A DNA stretch of 55,735 nt from Pontimonas sp. GTDB lineage: Bacteria; Actinomycetota; Actinomycetes; Actinomycetales; Microbacteriaceae. The notes beneath the pieces were generated by a model. It was given only the letters and a program-made list of their open reading frames with translations, was not told the DNA's origin and did no database searches. Shown piece after piece: positions 52,944-55,735 of the stretch (its first letter is position 1; every line of letters starts with the position of its first letter). Location: contig JAOHDU010000004.1 of NCBI GenBank assembly GCA_028096805.1, positions 1 through 55,735 of the forward strand, in the 5' to 3' direction. The position numbers and the translations under genes were made by a program.

Positions 52944-54069
52944 GGGCCGGGGCAAGAGCACTGACGGTGCGATCGATAGTTGCCTGTCCCACCACGCGGG
53001 TACCCACATAAATCACGGCACTTTGGCCGGGAGCAACACCTAGGAGCGGTTCCTCCACCCGCACAACAAGTTCACCCTCGCTGATGCGGGCGCGAGCGGG
53101 GACGGGGTCCGCATGAGCCCGCACCTGCACGTGACAGTCGAACTCTTCGCACCCTTCGTCAGTCGCCTGCGCGTACCCAGAGGCAACGGGATCCCGTCCA
53201 GCAAACGACATCTGCGCACCGGCGAGCTCAGAAATCGCCAAGGCTTCCTTGGGGCCCACGACCACCTCGTTGGTTTTGGGGCGAACCTCGAGCACGTAGC
53301 GGGGCTTACCGTCGTCGGCTGGATACCCCAACTGGAGGCCTTTGCGCTGGCCGACCGTGAACGCGTGAGCACCCTGATGGCTTCCCACCACCTCACCGGC
53401 GGCATCCACGACAGCGCCCTCTTTCGCCCCGACGCGTTCGGCGAGCCAACCGCGGGTGTCCCCGTCGGGAATAAAGCAGATGTCGTGACTGTCAGGCTTT
53501 TGTGCGACAAAGAACCCGCGCTCGGCTGCTTCCTTGCGCACCTCGTCCTTGGAGGGGGTGGAACCCAGCGGGAAGTAACAGTGCTCGAGCTGTTCGGTGG
53601 TGAGCACGCCCAACACATAGGACTGGTCTTTGGCCCAGGTGGCGGCGCGGTGCAATTCTTTGCCCCCTTCGCCCTCGACCACGGCGGCATAGTGACCGGT
53701 CGCGATGGCATCAAATCCCAGTGCCAACCCTCGCTCCATCACCGCGTCAAACTTGATGTGCTGGTTACAGCGCATGCAGGGGTTCGGGGTGCGACCCTCT
53801 CGGTATTCATCCACAAAATCTTGAACAACATCGGCGGCAAAGCGCTCGGAGAAATCCCAGACATAAAACGGGATGCCCAACATGTCGGCCACACGCCGCG
53901 CATCCATCGAGTCTTCGATGGTGCAGCAGCCCCGCGCTCCGGTGCGCAAAGTTCCGGGTTGCCGTGACAGCGCCAAATGCACGCCCACCACATCGTGCCC
54001 AGCCTCCACCGCGCGGGCAGCCGCCACAGCGCTGTCCACGCCACCGCTCATCGCTGCCAAAACCTTCAT
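52936..54069 (-). CDS. mnmA: tRNA 2-thiouridylase MnmA
   Basis: [52 protein letters not shown]. Confidence 0.97.
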   Translation of the reverse strand: MKVLAAMSGGVDSAVAAARAVEAGHDVVGVHLALSRQPGTLRTGARGCCTIEDSMDARRVADMLGIPFYVWDFSERFAADVVQDFVDEYREGRTPNPCMRCNQHIKFDAVMERGLALGFDAIATGHYAAVVEGEGGKELHRAATWAKDQSYVLGVLTTEQLEHCYFPLGSTPSKDEVRKEAAERGFFVAQKPDSHDICFIPDGDTRGWLAERVGAKEGAVVDAAGEVVGSHQGAHAFTVGQRKGLQLGYPADDGKPRYVLEVRPKTNEVVVGPKEALAISELAGAQMSFAGRDPVASGYAQATDEGCEEFDCHVQVRAHADPVPARARISEGELVVRVEEPLLGVAPGQSAVIYVGTRVVGQATIDRTVSALAPARA

Positions 54070-54097
54070 GGGCCCAGTCTAAACGCGGTCGCGGAAG

Positions 54098-55276
54098 CTA
54101 GCTCTTGACGCCCGCCAACCCGGCCTGGGTGGCACGCTCCACCACGGAGGGAAAAACCCGAATGACGTGCTCAACATCCTCGGCGCTCGTGGTGTAGCCC
54201 AGCGTCAACCGCAGCGCTCCCCACGCATCCTCCGGAGGCACCCCCATGGCGGAGAGCACATGGGAGGGCTCGGGCACACCGGCTTGGCACGCAGACCCGG
54301 TGGACACCTGAATTCCCTCCTGGTCACACAAAAAGAGCAGCACTTCGCCCGTGCAGCCGGGAACGGTGATGTGCAGGTTTCCCGGCAGACGGTTGCTGAG
54401 CGAACCGCGGACCACAATCTGAGGCGAATCCGCGAGCAGGCCCTCCCTCAAGCGATCGCGCAGCGCCGCCAAACGCTCCTGACCCGACTGCCGCGCTTGC
54501 GCGCGCACCTCCAAGGCCGCTGCCATGGCCACCGCGCCGGCAACATCCATCGTTCCCGAGCGGGAACGCTGCTGATTCCCACCGTGGTGCAACGCCTGAA
54601 GGGTGGGCGCTTGGCGAGAAAGAATCAAAGCGCCCGTGCCCACGGGACCGCCGAGTTTATGCGCCGACACGCTGAGGGCATCCACCCCCATCTCGGAGAA
54701 CGCCACGCGGCCATACCCCGCTGCCGCCACAGCATCCACGTGCACGCTGGCTCCCGCCGACCGGGAACGCTCGGCGATATCGGTCACCGGCTGATAACTG
54801 CCGACCTCGTTGTTGGCCAAAAGCGTCGTCACGATCGTGACACCGCCGGAATCCAGCGCTTCCTGCAACGAGTCAAGCTCCATGACGGCTTCGTGATCGA
54901 CGGCCACCTCTCGCCGCTGTGCGCCCTCCTGATCGACTAGCCAGGTGATCGCATCGAGGGTTGCGTGGTGCTCCGCCCGGGTGGCGGCAATAACCGCTGG
55001 GGAGCGCGCACCCTGCTGGCGCTGGTGTTCCCACACACTGCCCTTAAGCGCTGTGTTGATGGCCTCGGTACCACCGGAGGTAAAAATCACTTCCGTGGGG
55101 TGCGCTCCCACCACAGCGGCAACCCTCTCGCGGGCCTGCTCGAGCAAGGCTCTCGCCGCGCGCCCACCGCCGTGGAGGGCGCTGGGGTTTCCGGCAACTC
55201 CGAGAGCGTCAAGGTACGCCTCTTTGACAGCCTGCGGCATAGGGCTTGTGGCCTGGTGGTCCAGATAGACACTCAT
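54098..55276 (-). CDS. Cysteine desulfurase (class V aminotransferase)
   Basis: VYLDHQATSPMPQAVKEAYLDAL...FTSGGTEAINTAL...LSVSAHKLGGPVGTGALIL...STGSACQAGVPEPSHVLSAMG. Confidence 0.95.
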   Translation of the reverse strand: MSVYLDHQATSPMPQAVKEAYLDALGVAGNPSALHGGGRAARALLEQARERVAAVVGAHPTEVIFTSGGTEAINTALKGSVWEHQRQQGARSPAVIAATRAEHHATLDAITWLVDQEGAQRREVAVDHEAVMELDSLQEALDSGGVTIVTTLLANNEVGSYQPVTDIAERSRSAGASVHVDAVAAAGYGRVAFSEMGVDALSVSAHKLGGPVGTGALILSRQAPTLQALHHGGNQQRSRSGTMDVAGAVAMAAALEVRAQARQSGQERLAALRDRLREGLLADSPQIVVRGSLSNRLPGNLHITVPGCTGEVLLFLCDQEGIQVSTGSACQAGVPEPSHVLSAMGVPPEDAWGALRLTLGYTTSAEDVEHVIRVFPSVVERATQAGLAGVKS

Positions 55277-55280
55277 CGGC

Positions 55281-55735
55281 CTAGAACATGAGGGAGGTGA
55301 GCGTCGTTCGCGCCTTCTTCACGTCTTCATGCCCGGGGCCAGCGACGACAAAGAACGAGAGCAGCCGCTGGCGCAACAGCTCTTTATCCTCATCGGAAGC
55401 CGAGGGATACAGCGCGAGTAGGCGGCGACACGCATCCTCGACGTGGCCACCAGACATATCCAGGTCAGCTACGAGCAGCGCTTTGTGCACATCGCCCGGG
55501 GCGGCGGCGGCATCGGCCCGCGCCTGGTCCAGGGACACCCCTTGGACGCGCTCCAACAGTTCAACGTGGGCGAGACCTGTGGCAGCGTCGGCATCCGCCG
55601 GGGCCTCTTTCAACGCTTGCTGATACGCGGCTTTCGCAGCGGGGATATCTCCGCGCGAGAGCGCGTCAAAAGCTTCCTGGTGCAGTGGGGGAAGCGGTGG
55701 CTCCGGGGGCGCGGCTTCGTCGCCCTCGGGGGCGG
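55281..55735 (-). CDS. YbbN/thioredoxin-TPR-like co-chaperone, partial (N-terminus beyond right edge)
   Basis: Open frame continues past the listed Met to the window end: PPEGDEAAPPEPPLPPLHQEAFDALSRGDIPAAKAAYQQALKEAPADADAATGLAHVELLERVQG... Confidence 0.75.
   Translation of the reverse strand, partial: APEGDEAAPPEPPLPPLHQEAFDALSRGDIPAAKAAYQQALKEAPADADAATGLAHVELLERVQGVSLDQARADAAAAPGDVHKALLVADLDMSGGHVEDACRRLLALYPSASDEDKELLRQRLLSFFVVAGPGHEDVKKARTTLTSLMF

Overview
The window is about 55.7 kb of a compact, high-GC actinobacterial chromosome. By gene content and order it is probably a small-genome Microbacteriaceae-like aquatic lineage (inference). I see no phage, transposase, CRISPR array or rRNA. 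Most of it is conserved housekeeping: orn, tRNA-His, thiBP with a TPP riboswitch, gatCAB, ligA, rpsO-pnp-M16 peptidase, aspA, mutY, rbfA/infB/ylxR/nusA, proS, ispG, a site-2 protease, dxr, mnmA, a cysteine desulfurase and the C-terminus of a YbbN-like protein. Accessory items are: (i) a large glycine-rich/FN3 secreted protein running off the left edge on the minus strand, absent from the ORF track because it starts with GTG and is unterminated; (ii) a Cys-rich 34-aa repeat surface protein next to a MacB-type tripartite exporter; (iii) tandem GAF/ANTAR regulators; (iv) a truncated Ada-like zinc domain; (v) a proteorhodopsin-like proton-pump gene inserted as a self-contained cassette into the usually contiguous rpsO-pnp-M16 block. 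Structural observations that gene calls do not explain include: five of seven convergent junctions sharing an exact 4-nt stop-codon overlap (CTAR), a cold-shock mRNA leader with two mutually exclusive hairpins competing for one arm, and a TPP-riboswitch operon in which a P-loop kinase sits where the ThiQ ATPase would be expected. I found no single convincing new multi-gene system. The rhodopsin cassette, the convergent-stop pattern and the csp leader are the best leads.
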